DNA of 64,000 nucleotides from JAYZDK01 sp964604165 (GCA_964604165.1 CAZRYF010000001.1:62001-126000), one strand, 5' to 3'; positions 42,160-52,318 are shown, numbered from the stretch's first letter. The notes: a model not told the origin generated them from the sequence alone. Program-made: numbers and translations.

Positions 42160-43013
42160 GGGGTCTCTCCAGCCTCGAGAAGTGCCAAAGAAAATGCTTC
42201 CCGGCGTGACTCCTCGGTGAGAAGCCCCTCACGTGCGGCACGGGAGAGCTCCAGGTGAAGAAAGGCAGCGCTGCTGGACAATCCACGACCTTGGACGTTC
42301 TTGGTTCCAGCCAACTCGGGGAGGGAAGCCCCATTCACAACGGGTCCGAGGTCTCCCATGACCTCCTGCAGCGCGGCCAGCAGCCCTTGCTCAAACCGTG
42401 AAGGCTGGAGGGCGGATCCCGCCGAGACCACGACGGATTCCCCGTCACGCGGTGCGAAGCCGTGGATTTGCACCACGATGGGATCGGAAAGCCCCCGCGC
42501 CGCCCCAAGGGTGGCAGCCTGAAACAAGGAGGCGGGTCGGTGGGCCACATCGGGATGTACCTCTTGCTTCTCTTCCCCCCCGGGCCCCCCAAAGCGATGG
42601 CCCTGGTTGAAGAAAGCTGCTCGTGCTGCACCGGATTCGAAGAGGTCGGCCACCAGGCGCCCGGTGTCCAGGTCATACCACCCGTGGGGCGCCTCCAGGA
42701 CGAGAGAGGGGGCCGGGCCAAGGCGAACGACAAAAACGCCGAGAGGAACGTCCTTTGCGCCCCAGAGCAGCACCCGTTCCTCCTCGATGCGAAGGTGAAG
42801 TCCCAGGTGGGCTGCCCGTGACACCAGATCCGCCGGCACGTTTCCAGTGGGTGCGACCGCAAACAGGTCCATCATCAGGCTCTGCATGTCCAGGCGCTCG
42901 CCGGGAGAAAGGTCACCAAAGGGGGCGTCTCTTCTGGCTTTGTCCACGGTGGTCCAGAGATCATCCGCCCGTGCGGGATGCAGGAGAAAAAACAAGGCAA
43001 GCCAGCTGCTCAT
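42156..43013 (-). CDS. exported zinc-hydrolase-like protein (N-formylglutamate-amidohydrolase/PGA-hydrolase-like)
   Basis: A 285-residue exported protein (signal MSSWLALFFLLHPARA). The core has LVLEAPHGWYDLDTG (EAPHG at 107-111), HPDVAHRPASLFQA (His153, His158) and VVQIHGFAPR (His184). This order of a PHG with nearby acid, a middle His and an IHG strand resembles zinc-binding N-formylglutamate amidohydrolases and phage-type poly-gamma-glutamate hydrolases. In a PgsB/PgsC operon it could trim or release a gamma-linked polymer, as PgsS or CapD do with unrelated folds. The ATG at 43013 overlaps the previous stop by four bases. The family match is from motifs only; confidence in the enzyme class is moderate. 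Confidence 0.68.
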   Translation of the reverse strand: MSSWLALFFLLHPARADDLWTTVDKARRDAPFGDLSPGERLDMQSLMMDLFAVAPTGNVPADLVSRAAHLGLHLRIEEERVLLWGAKDVPLGVFVVRLGPAPSLVLEAPHGWYDLDTGRLVADLFESGAARAAFFNQGHRFGGPGGEEKQEVHPDVAHRPASLFQAATLGAARGLSDPIVVQIHGFAPRDGESVVVSAGSALQPSRFEQGLLAALQEVMGDLGPVVNGASLPELAGTKNVQGRGLSSSAAFLHLELSRAAREGLLTEESRREAFSLALLEAGETP

Positions 43014-45409
43014 CGGCCGTCCATCTCCCACCTGGGGCTTGTGTCGGTCAAAGGTTCCGGAGCGCTACCCGCATCAAACCGCAGGTAGACTGGGCCATCA
43101 CTGCGGGTCACCCGCACGCGAACCCGGTGGGTTCCGGACAACAGGTCGTCTCCAAGGGGGATGTACAGGGCACGCCTGGGGACAAGGGCACCGCTGGCGC
43201 GATCCTCCATCCAGGCGCCGCCTCCTCGAGGAGCGGGCCGCCCGCTGACGACGGCGGGGGTAATTCTCTCAACCCGTCCATACCGGCGCCGGGGGTTTCC
43301 CCCGTCGACCCTGGCCTCCAGGGTTGGGCCGGCTCTTCCCTCGGGTGTGTAGCTGCGCACATAGAGGGTGGTGCCGCCAGCGGGCACCTGCACCAGGACC
43401 TCCAGATCCTTCCGATCCCCCCGAACCACTCGGCGCCGCGCCCACTTTCGGCCATCACCGGGCACGTCTGCAAGATAGCGCCCCACAGGAGCGGTCAGGC
43501 GGCAGGGCTGTTCTCCCGGGGGCAGCCCATCAAAGTGTACGGAGGAGGCTGCAGCGGGAAGCCGGCTGGTGACAGACGTGTCTCCGCAGTTCAGCGTGAT
43601 GGGACGCCCCGAGGATAGAGGGTCCACCCGGTAGTCCACCCGGACCCTGCCGCTTTCCGGAACCAGGAGCTGGTTGATGGGCGCCAGGCGGGTGCGATCC
43701 CAGGCCTGCCAGAGGCGACGGGTTCGGCGCACCGGTTCGGAGATCAAGTGCGACTCGCTTCTCCCCTCTGGAACGACGGTTCGGGTGCGCCAGGCGCCAG
43801 GGGTTGGAACCTTCTCTGGAAGGACAGGCCGGACTGTTGCATCAAATCGTACGAGCCGGTGATTCTCAGCCAAGGAGGCCGCGTGGTTCGGGGAGACGGA
43901 CACGTAGGGCGCTTGGACCCAGGGTGCATTGTGGGGGCGCCATTGACCGGGAAGATCATAAGCAGCAGCCCGTTGGCCCGAATCCAGGGGAACCAAGAAG
44001 CGCATATCCACTGGAGAGTCCGTGGCCAGGCGCAAGGTGATTGCTTCTGGGGGATGAAGAATCTGGATGCTCGTGGCCTCACTCATGGGGGAGGTCTCGG
44101 GCTCGATTCTGTGCTCCAGGGGGGTGGGAAGAAAGGGCGCATCAAATGCACCTTCCACAAGGACCTGGTCCTCGCGCCCCAACAGCTGGTACCGAATGCG
44201 CGTCAAAAGGGGGTCTTGTGTGGCAGCGTGCGGTGTCCAATCCTTTGGTGGAAGAGGCCTTGCCTTGACCTTGAGGCGGCCGTGGCTTGTCCCCGTTGCC
44301 AGGGGAATCTCCAGGGGGTCAGACTCTGGAGAGAGATGCCAGGCGGTGAGACGACGAGTCTCCGGAGCGATGGTTTGTTCCATCCCACTGCCTGGGGGCG
44401 CGCCCCAAAGGCACTGGGGGGAGGGGTGTGCGGTGAAGGCCAGGGACACAGGGTCGCTCTCCAAGGGCACGTTCCACCTCAGGGTCACCATTTCCCCGGG
44501 GTTGGCCGCCAATGGATGGTCCGTCGTTTCCACCCCTGAATCGTCGGTGACGGGCTCGCCGTGCACCAAGATGCGCTCCACGTCCAACGTGACCGGTAGC
44601 TGGTCGGGAAGACTCCGCGCGGTCATCTCGATCCGGCAGGGCCCGATCAAGGTGAGCTGCGTCGCTTGGCCGGGCTCCAAGCGCACACCCTTGGGATGGG
44701 TGGTCGGTGCACGGTGAATCGGGCCGAGCCGATGAAGGGCACGGGTCGTTCCGGACAGGCTCTCGGCAGCCACGGGGCGCGTGTCTGCGCTGGCAAGACG
44801 GATGCGCTCCACTTCCTCCAGGGCGGTCCACGGAAAGGGGCCAGCCCTCTCCGCTCTGCTGTTCATCAGGTTCTCGGACTGCAGATGGAGGGCCACCGTG
44901 GCCGAATCGGGTCGTTGTCGGCTCTCGACTCGAACCTGCAGGCGCATATCGGACGTCCCCAGCAAGGGAGAAATTGTCAGCAAGCCGCCTTCGGGGGCCA
45001 ACTTGGCAAGGGGCACGTCCACCCGGCGAATGTCTGTGAGAACCATGCCTGCCCGGGCCCCGTGGATTCGCTCTGCTCCGTTTTCCAGCAGGCTGCGCCG
45101 TGCTCGAAACCACAGGTCATGGGTGAATTCCTCTCCCTGGTGGGGCTGCAGTCGAAGTTGAACGCCAAAGGTCCAGGTCTGGGTCTCATCTCGGGCAGGA
45201 GGCTCGGGCACTTCCAACGCCATGGAGAGCACCAGGCTGGACTCCCCCTGCGCCAGCCGAACGCTCACGGCAGTCTCTGGATCAAGGGCGTAAAAGAGCG
45301 ACCGATCTCCCGTGGTACTCGAGGGTTCATCCACCCGGGTCGTCAGGGCTTCTGTGATGCCTGCAGCAAGGAGCGCCCAACCGAGAATTGGCAATGCGAA
45401 CCGTGTCAT
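43010..45409 (-). CDS. large exported protein of unknown function in the PgsB/PgsC-like operon
   Basis: A 799-residue protein with an N-terminal signal or anchor (MTRFALPILGWALLAAGITEAL). The rest is almost entirely beta-strand-like, with repeated sandwich-type units and few Cys (for example HRVRVRVTRSDGPVYLRFDAG at the C-terminus). I recognise no catalytic motif. It overlaps the PgsC-like gene by four bases upstream and the hydrolase-like gene by four bases downstream, so it belongs to the same machine, probably as a periplasmic scaffold between the inner-membrane synthase and the outer membrane. Confidence 0.72.
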   Translation of the reverse strand: MTRFALPILGWALLAAGITEALTTRVDEPSSTTGDRSLFYALDPETAVSVRLAQGESSLVLSMALEVPEPPARDETQTWTFGVQLRLQPHQGEEFTHDLWFRARRSLLENGAERIHGARAGMVLTDIRRVDVPLAKLAPEGGLLTISPLLGTSDMRLQVRVESRQRPDSATVALHLQSENLMNSRAERAGPFPWTALEEVERIRLASADTRPVAAESLSGTTRALHRLGPIHRAPTTHPKGVRLEPGQATQLTLIGPCRIEMTARSLPDQLPVTLDVERILVHGEPVTDDSGVETTDHPLAANPGEMVTLRWNVPLESDPVSLAFTAHPSPQCLWGAPPGSGMEQTIAPETRRLTAWHLSPESDPLEIPLATGTSHGRLKVKARPLPPKDWTPHAATQDPLLTRIRYQLLGREDQVLVEGAFDAPFLPTPLEHRIEPETSPMSEATSIQILHPPEAITLRLATDSPVDMRFLVPLDSGQRAAAYDLPGQWRPHNAPWVQAPYVSVSPNHAASLAENHRLVRFDATVRPVLPEKVPTPGAWRTRTVVPEGRSESHLISEPVRRTRRLWQAWDRTRLAPINQLLVPESGRVRVDYRVDPLSSGRPITLNCGDTSVTSRLPAAASSVHFDGLPPGEQPCRLTAPVGRYLADVPGDGRKWARRRVVRGDRKDLEVLVQVPAGGTTLYVRSYTPEGRAGPTLEARVDGGNPRRRYGRVERITPAVVSGRPAPRGGGAWMEDRASGALVPRRALYIPLGDDLLSGTHRVRVRVTRSDGPVYLRFDAGSAPEPLTDTSPRWEMDGR

Positions 45410-48228
45410 CGCTGCCTCCGAAAGCCGATGGCGGCTCCCGTTGTGCGCAAGGCCTGGATATCACCGGCCCGGTCCGCTACCTCTCCGTTGTAACGGGAAA
45501 GAGGCACCACCATGAGTGTGCCCCGCCGAGATGCCTTCAAGTACGGCACGTCGTCCCCGTCCACGATGACTTCCAGAGAGACGCCAGCCTGGATTGCCTG
45601 TCGCTGCAGTCGCTCCAGCTCCCCAGGATGGGTGGTGCGTCCGTAGCGGGCGAGGTTCTCCAAAACCCGTCCGTACAGGGCCCGCACATCCTCGGGCGAG
45701 ATCGGTTCATGGGCCAGGAGCGTCTCCAGCGACTCATCCCGAACAGGTAGACCCACGGCTTGAAGGGCGGACCTGAGGGAGCTGGAGTCGGCGAGGGCTG
45801 GGAAGCGAAGGCGGTAAAGGGGAGAGAGCCACACCGAGAGAAACCGGCCCTGGGCCAACTCCACCATGTCGCGCCGGGCATTGGACGGGTCGTGGAACCG
45901 AAATTGAGTGGCTTCGCCTGTGTACGCCAGCGTGGTGCCGCCGGCCCTTTCTACCAGGCGCTGGGTGGCCTCCAACTCCGCCGGCACCTTCTCGGTGGGG
46001 AGGAGCGGTCGGCCCAGGGAAACGATGGCGTCAGCGCCGGGATTCTCGTCCTGGCGGAAGCCTGCCACGGAGACCACGCTGACGTCTTCGGTCTCCAGGG
46101 CAAGGCGCCGAAGGACCGTCCCCTCCCCGGATTGAAAGCCGGCGCGATCCAGCGCCCGGGCGTCTCGGTCTGCGTTGGCGTCATGCACCACCAGGGCGCT
46201 TCCCTGCATTGCAGCCCACCAGCTTCGGGCCACCAACGCTGTCCCGGCCTGCCTTCCCCCTGCGGGGGCCTCGAAGATCCAGGGGCTGTGGGTGCGGCGC
46301 AGCCAAAGAGTCCACCGGGGGGATTGGCGGCCAGGTCCCGGGCCCAGGGAGAGCGTGTCCTCATCTGCGGCAACGGTGAGCTTCAAGTCTGCTGCATGTG
46401 CCGCCGCAAGATTGGCCCACCTGGGATCCCCGGTTCGGGCCAGGAGAAGTGGCTGAACTACGCCCCGATCGAGGGTGGCGAGCTCCTGGGCTGTTGGGAG
46501 TAGGGGGGCGGTGGCCAGGTGGTTGCCCAACAAGGGGACGCGCCCAGAATTCACGGTTCCTGCAAAGCGCAACAATGCAGCGCTCAACCGATCGGACTCG
46601 CTCATGGACAGGGTGATCGTCCGTGGATCCGTAGCATTCCACTGGGTGGTCAGGGAGCCCAAGACCCGCTGGAGAACGTCCAGTTGGAGCCCCTCTGGCA
46701 AGGATCCAGCGGCTTGCAGGGAGGTCTCCACGCTTGTTTGGAGGAGTAGGAGGTGGTCCGCCTCTTCCCTCGCAAGGCCAAGCAGGAGGGGCGCAGGAGA
46801 GAGAGCCAAGGCCTGGGCGTCGAGGAGCTCCGCCAGGACAATGGCCGCCTCGGTCATGGCGGGGACGCTGTGGGCTTGAGGGGCCACAATCCAAAGGCCG
46901 GTGGAGGACTGTGGACGAAACCAGAGGCGCCCGAGTCCGGTGTCCTCTTCGCCCTGAAGAACCCAACCGTCCGTGTGGTTGTCCACGCGGAGGCCCGGGA
47001 CCTGGCTGGGCCAGCCCTGCTGGGCTGCATCCCACGAGGATCGCAAGGTTGCTTCATCGGGCTCCCGGCCGGCCAGATGAGGCAAGACGCCCCTGGCCAT
47101 CGCCTGCCAGGCCGGAATCTGAGGGGGAGGCGCCAGCGCGGCGGGGGTGTCCGCTGCCAGCGGTCGGACCTCCTCCAAGGCCATTCCCACACCGGTGCCC
47201 AGGACAAATCCCCCAAGGGACGCAAGTGTGGTGGGCAGAAGCACCCGCATCAGCTGGCCCTGTCGCCAGCAACGCACGACCACAAGCGACGGCAGGAGGT
47301 ACCCAAAACCAAAAAGGTCAGTGGCCCGCAGCCCGGGGGCGCTCTCGCCTAGCCAGACTGCGAGACCCATTTTCAAGAGGTAGGAAACGGAAAAGGCCAA
47401 CACCAGCGGCCGAAGTCCTGACAGGTTCACCCGGGAAAAAGGGGGAATGCGAGTCAGGACCCTCAGGATCCAGACGGTGACCAGCACTTCGGCCAGGGTG
47501 GCCAGCAGCTGCTCTGGGTGAATCCAGGCAATGGCCAAAAGTCCGGGAACGAGGACCCCACCAAACTCCCAGCCGAACCGCAGGTTGAGCCGCATGGCGA
47601 GCAGAGTGCTCACCAGGAGAAGGATGTAGGCCCGGGGCACAGAGACAAAATCGTGTGCCAGGTTTTCATAGGTAAAGGCGAAGTGGGACAGGTTCAGGTT
47701 TGTGTAGGGGAGCAGCACACCATCCAGCAGCCAGTAGACGGCCAGCACGGGAAGTCCTACCAGAGGCACCCCCCGCAGTAGCCCCGGCATCCAAAGGGCG
47801 TTGGCGGCAAGTGGAACCAGAACCAGGCCCATGGAATGGAAGGGGCCCTGGACATCCCATCCCATGGAAACCGCAAAGTCCTCACCCCAGCCGGCCTCCA
47901 CGGCGAGGCGCACGAAGACGCTGCACAGGAGAATCAGGAAGAACCGGTCTCTGCCAAAGGGCCGACTGATGGGGAACACCTTGGGCAGGCCGCGACCCAG
48001 GGCCATCGCGAGGGCCCAGGTGAGTACAGCTTCCACGGCGATGACCGCCGCCGCTGCGGGCTGGATGACCAGCACACCCGCCAGGTATCCAGGCACAACC
48101 AGTCCGGACTGGGGCCAGCCGTAGAGCTCTCCCAGCAAGAAAAGCAACAAGACACCCAGCAGAACCGCTGTGAAGAGGCTGCTGTCTACGTAGGTGTTTG
48201 GAACAAGGGGAAGGAGAGCGGAGGGCAC
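45406..48228 (-). CDS. PgsC/CapC-like membrane protein with duplicated core and large soluble domain
   Basis: A 940-residue protein whose first 150 residues match PgsC/CapC, the small membrane partner of PgsB. ELYGWPQSGLVVPGYLAGVLVIQP parallels Bacillus EKTGIVPAGLVVPGYLGLVFNQP, followed by GRDRFFLILLCSVFVRLA. A second similar block (RFGWEFGGVLVPGLLAIAWIHPEQL, about 210-235) indicates an internal duplication; at least ten spans precede residue 360. The remaining 560 residues are soluble and unrecognised, whereas Bacillus PgsC has only about 150 residues in all. The GTG at 48228 is the first start after an in-frame stop, but no Shine-Dalgarno sequence is visible. Confidence 0.83.
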   Translation of the reverse strand: MPSALLPLVPNTYVDSSLFTAVLLGVLLLFLLGELYGWPQSGLVVPGYLAGVLVIQPAAAAVIAVEAVLTWALAMALGRGLPKVFPISRPFGRDRFFLILLCSVFVRLAVEAGWGEDFAVSMGWDVQGPFHSMGLVLVPLAANALWMPGLLRGVPLVGLPVLAVYWLLDGVLLPYTNLNLSHFAFTYENLAHDFVSVPRAYILLLVSTLLAMRLNLRFGWEFGGVLVPGLLAIAWIHPEQLLATLAEVLVTVWILRVLTRIPPFSRVNLSGLRPLVLAFSVSYLLKMGLAVWLGESAPGLRATDLFGFGYLLPSLVVVRCWRQGQLMRVLLPTTLASLGGFVLGTGVGMALEEVRPLAADTPAALAPPPQIPAWQAMARGVLPHLAGREPDEATLRSSWDAAQQGWPSQVPGLRVDNHTDGWVLQGEEDTGLGRLWFRPQSSTGLWIVAPQAHSVPAMTEAAIVLAELLDAQALALSPAPLLLGLAREEADHLLLLQTSVETSLQAAGSLPEGLQLDVLQRVLGSLTTQWNATDPRTITLSMSESDRLSAALLRFAGTVNSGRVPLLGNHLATAPLLPTAQELATLDRGVVQPLLLARTGDPRWANLAAAHAADLKLTVAADEDTLSLGPGPGRQSPRWTLWLRRTHSPWIFEAPAGGRQAGTALVARSWWAAMQGSALVVHDANADRDARALDRAGFQSGEGTVLRRLALETEDVSVVSVAGFRQDENPGADAIVSLGRPLLPTEKVPAELEATQRLVERAGGTTLAYTGEATQFRFHDPSNARRDMVELAQGRFLSVWLSPLYRLRFPALADSSSLRSALQAVGLPVRDESLETLLAHEPISPEDVRALYGRVLENLARYGRTTHPGELERLQRQAIQAGVSLEVIVDGDDVPYLKASRRGTLMVVPLSRYNGEVADRAGDIQALRTTGAAIGFRRQR

Positions 48229-48303
48229 GAGGAGAAGGACTGCTCAAAGGGGGGGCTGGTTCTGCGGACCCCCTCAGGAAGGGGATGCCTCGTATCGATT
48301 CAG

Positions 48304-49503
48304 CTAACCTGCTTTTCCCAGCAGATCCGCTGCCGTCCAGAGTACGGCTTGAGGGTCGGTGTCTCCGCAGTCCCCCGGCTGCAGCAACAGCGCCCGCCGG
48401 ACCCCGTTCGGGCGCCGGAAGGGTGCGGCCAGAAAGGCGTGGTCCACGCCGGAAGGGACGGAGTGGTCTGCAAGTCGGGACATCACGTCTACGGGCAACG
48501 GCCCTGTGTCCCCGGCCTGGGCGAGGGGAATCCAGGTGCCGTTGCGTTCCTCCGCAATCCAGCAAGCCAGTCCCCCTGCTCGGGCCAGGACCACCTCGCA
48601 GGCGCCCTGCCAGGGATCGGGCTCCAGGCGTTCACGGAGGTTTGGCCGAACGATCGCGGCGATAACAGCTCCCCCCCACAAGGCCCACAGCCCGGAATCC
48701 ACAGGGATCGGACGGCCAAACCCCTCCAGGAAAAGTGCCAGGGCTCCGAGAATGCCAGTGGCGCCGCAGCACCACCTTGTGATGCTGCGGCCTGGGCTCT
48801 CCAAGAGACGGGCCCAGAAAATCCCCAAAACACCAAAGATTGCCAGAAGGGTGGTTGGGTGCCACCCTGGGTGAAGGCGTCCGGAGAGGCAGCGGGCAAT
48901 GATCTCCGGCAGGGGAACAAGGCCAGCGGGGGTTGCAAGGGTCGTGGTGCCCCAGGGCGCCGCGCCACTCACGAGAACCATCTTCCCCGCGAGAGCTTCC
49001 TGGTCCAGTGCTTGAAGTTGGACTGCATTCAGGGTGGGGACGGGGCCGGTCACGCGGGGAATGAGACCCTCGATAGGAGGAAAGTCCTCTCCGCGGGCTG
49101 CCAGGAGCCGGCCAATGAACGTGGCGCCGTGTTGGGAACGAGTTCGCGCCCGCCGATGAATCCCGTCCTGGTCTGCAGGCAGGCCCGCCTCCTCCATCCA
49201 GTGGACTTGGGAAGAAAACTGAATGGACTCCACGGACCCAGGCAGGTCCGGCCCCACCACCCCGACGGTGCGGGCTCCCTTCTCCTTTGCCAGCTGAACA
49301 GCGGCTTGCCAGGCCCGAAGGGGAGCACGGCTGGCGACGGTCACCCGGAGCACGGAGTCCCCAGGCGAGGTTGCATGGAGGGCAGCCATCCGATCCCCAA
49401 GGGGTTGAAATCCCTGGAAGCCCAACACAGCCATCCCCACGCTCCAAAGAGGGATCAGGAGCGCCAACAAGGCGCTGTGAGAGAGTCGGGGGATCGGGTT
49501 CAT
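48304..49503 (-). CDS. CHASE2-like membrane protein with C-terminal GAF-like domain
   Basis: A 399-residue protein: one N-terminal span (ALLALLIPLWSVGMAVLGF), an extracytoplasmic region of about 190 residues, three or so spans at about 215-285, and a cytoplasmic end. The extracytoplasmic part follows the CHASE2 pattern (GDRMAALH start, KEKGARTVGVVGPDLP, QHGATFIGRLLAARG, LAGKMVLVSGAAPWG, then TPAGLVPLPEIIARCL). The C-terminal 100 residues resemble a degenerate GAF domain. No kinase, cyclase or GGDEF output is present. It is first in the six-gene operon, 75 bases before the PgsC-like gene; that gap has a GGGGG/CCCCC stem. It may sense conditions outside and tune the synthase. Confidence 0.68.
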   Translation of the reverse strand: MNPIPRLSHSALLALLIPLWSVGMAVLGFQGFQPLGDRMAALHATSPGDSVLRVTVASRAPLRAWQAAVQLAKEKGARTVGVVGPDLPGSVESIQFSSQVHWMEEAGLPADQDGIHRRARTRSQHGATFIGRLLAARGEDFPPIEGLIPRVTGPVPTLNAVQLQALDQEALAGKMVLVSGAAPWGTTTLATPAGLVPLPEIIARCLSGRLHPGWHPTTLLAIFGVLGIFWARLLESPGRSITRWCCGATGILGALALFLEGFGRPIPVDSGLWALWGGAVIAAIVRPNLRERLEPDPWQGACEVVLARAGGLACWIAEERNGTWIPLAQAGDTGPLPVDVMSRLADHSVPSGVDHAFLAAPFRRPNGVRRALLLQPGDCGDTDPQAVLWTAADLLGKAG

Positions 49504-49576
49504 GGGGGAGATTCCGGCAAGCAGGGGTTAACAGGCGATGGAGTCGCCGGGGAATCGCCCGGTTCCAGGAGAAACC

Positions 49577-50452
<876 letters not shown>

Positions 50453-50461
50453 CTCACCCTC

Positions 50462-52225
50462 GTGCGGGATTGGCTTGAACAGAAGGCCCGGCAGGGCCAG
50501 CACCTGGAGCAGTGGCTCGGGCGCCGCTCGTTGCTGGTGGTTCTTGTCGTGCTCGGGGTCGCGCTCGGCTTTCGGTACTACCTGGGAGGCCATCTGGACC
50601 TGCGGGGAGCGCCTGGTGCGGGCGCGATCCAGCGGTTGGCACTGGTGTCCGTGGGGGATGTGAGCCACTGGGATTCTCGACTTGTGGGCTTGCTTCTTCC
50701 CCTTGTGGACGGAGATGTTCTGTCTGCAGGTCGCCTGGCAGGGGCGCTAGGCGGTGCCTTGGGGGCGTTGGGGGCCCTGCTCTGCGCTTGGGCGGTGGGA
50801 GGCCCCATCGCTGGCCTCGCGGCAGGACTCTTGGCGGCCGTTTGGGCCCGCGGCGTCTTCATTACCTTGACCTATGGGATGGAAGGACCCGCCTGGGGTA
50901 TCGCCTGGCTTGGGGTGGGCCTGGTGTGGATGGGCGCAGTCACCCGTCGTTGGTGGGGCCTTGTGGGAGTGGTCTCCGGCGCCGCATTGACCATGTTGGG
51001 TGCCGCGGTCAAGGGGACGGCGCTTCCGGCCATGGGCTACCTGGTCGTGGCTCCCTTTCTCGTTCGCAAGAGTCGCAGGGCGGCGGCAGCTGTGGCCGGG
51101 GCCCTGTTGGCCACCACCTGGTGGTGCCGGAACCAGTTCTTCGCGGATTCTGTGCCTCCACTGCCCAGTGGAAGTCTGGAAATAGGCGTCGCTGCGGCAG
51201 TGGAAGGCTTGCAGTCGCTCGCGGATCAGCCTGATTCAAAGCCCCTCGGGTGGTTGCCGGAGCTTGGGGCTGTGTCGTTGCTGGGAGCGTTGCTGCCCGG
51301 GGCGGGTTGGTGGCGGCGGGTCCTTGTAGGCGGTGGATCTGCGGTCGTGGTGGGGCTCACAGTCAACCACCTGCTCACGGGAGATCACCTGGGCCCTATG
51401 CTTCGCATGCGGTACCTCGTTCCTCCTATCCTGGGGCCCCTGGTCTTGTTCGGTTGCGCCGTAGGGTGGGGTGTACGCCGTTGGGGGACGGTCGTGGACA
51501 CGCTCCTCTTTCGGCGGAAGCCTGAGCTCCACTCGCCGGTGGGCTGGCTGGCGGCCGCGCTCCATGGGGTGGGTCTCCTGGGAGCGCTCTTGCCGGCCTG
51601 GGTCGGCGCCTTGGACGCCATGGCGCTGTGCCGCGCCTGGGGGAACCAGCGGTCCGTTCTGGAGGGTGCCAGGCCTTCCACCATCCCGGTGGCGCCCCGG
51701 ATCTGGACTGACCGATACGCTCACCTGGGATCCGGGTCCTTCTTCAACACCTCTGCCATTGGCGGAATCGACCTGTTTGAGCTGGCGAAGGACGGCCCGG
51801 ATGCGGGCGTGGCCACGGTTCCGCTCCGGGATGAGCGAGAGGGCCACTTGACTCTGTCCGCCAACCTGCAGCGGATTCCCAGCTGGGTTCTCCACCCACG
51901 GCACTGCTGCGACCAGGAGGTCGCCACAGCGACTTGTGCCGCCCAGGTGGTGGCGGACATCGATGCAGGTGGGGTGCTGCTGGTGTTGCCACAGCTGGGT
52001 GCTGACCCCCGGGGGCGGGTGGATGGTCGGCTACTCCCTTGGACGCGCTGGCTCTTTGCAGCCGCCGAGTCCCGGGGCGCTGTGGAGTCGAGCTCCGCTT
52101 GGTGGGCCACCTTTCAGGGCCGGGGAGAGTCGCCTCCAACGGTCTGCGGTTGGACCGGCGATCAACGATTCAGCGGCCGCCGCCGAGGGGGGCCAGGCCC
52201 CGAGAGAAGTCCGGGACCGGGTTGA
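50462..52225 (+). CDS. multi-span membrane protein, possible GT-C-type glycosyltransferase
   Basis: A 587-residue polytopic membrane protein with about ten spans in the first 400 residues, then a soluble C-terminal part with several Cys (LHPRHCCDQEVATATC). The alternation of spans with loops such as FRYYLGGHLDLRG and DVSHWDSRLVGLLLP fits GT-C glycosyltransferases of the mannosyltransferase/ArnT type, in which an acidic residue in the first loop is catalytic, but no diagnostic motif is certain. The GTG at 50462, nine bases after the lipoprotein stop, lacks a clear Shine-Dalgarno sequence; the start is uncertain. It may be co-transcribed with 49577-50452. Confidence 0.65.
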   Translation: MRDWLEQKARQGQHLEQWLGRRSLLVVLVVLGVALGFRYYLGGHLDLRGAPGAGAIQRLALVSVGDVSHWDSRLVGLLLPLVDGDVLSAGRLAGALGGALGALGALLCAWAVGGPIAGLAAGLLAAVWARGVFITLTYGMEGPAWGIAWLGVGLVWMGAVTRRWWGLVGVVSGAALTMLGAAVKGTALPAMGYLVVAPFLVRKSRRAAAAVAGALLATTWWCRNQFFADSVPPLPSGSLEIGVAAAVEGLQSLADQPDSKPLGWLPELGAVSLLGALLPGAGWWRRVLVGGGSAVVVGLTVNHLLTGDHLGPMLRMRYLVPPILGPLVLFGCAVGWGVRRWGTVVDTLLFRRKPELHSPVGWLAAALHGVGLLGALLPAWVGALDAMALCRAWGNQRSVLEGARPSTIPVAPRIWTDRYAHLGSGSFFNTSAIGGIDLFELAKDGPDAGVATVPLRDEREGHLTLSANLQRIPSWVLHPRHCCDQEVATATCAAQVVADIDAGGVLLVLPQLGADPRGRVDGRLLPWTRWLFAAAESRGAVESSSAWWATFQGRGESPPTVCGWTGDQRFSGRRRGGPGPERSPGPG

Positions 52226-52235
52226 GCGGACAGGG

Positions 52236-52318
52236 TAGGGGCGGAGGGACTCGAACCCTCAAGGCCATAAGCCACTCGATTTTGAGCCGAGCGCGTATAC
52301 CAATTCCGCCACACCCCC
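52236..52318 (-). tRNA. tRNA-Leu(CAA)
   Basis: On the minus strand it folds as a class II tRNA: acceptor GGGGGTG with CGCCCCT (two G-T pairs), D-arm GCGGAATTGGTATACGC, anticodon stem CTCGG/TCGAG around loop CTCAAAA (anticodon CAA, codon UUG), a long variable arm, and T-arm GAGGG-TTCGAGT-CCCTC. The discriminator is A; CCA is not encoded. It is convergent with the membrane-protein gene, whose stop is 10 bases away. Confidence 0.93.
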
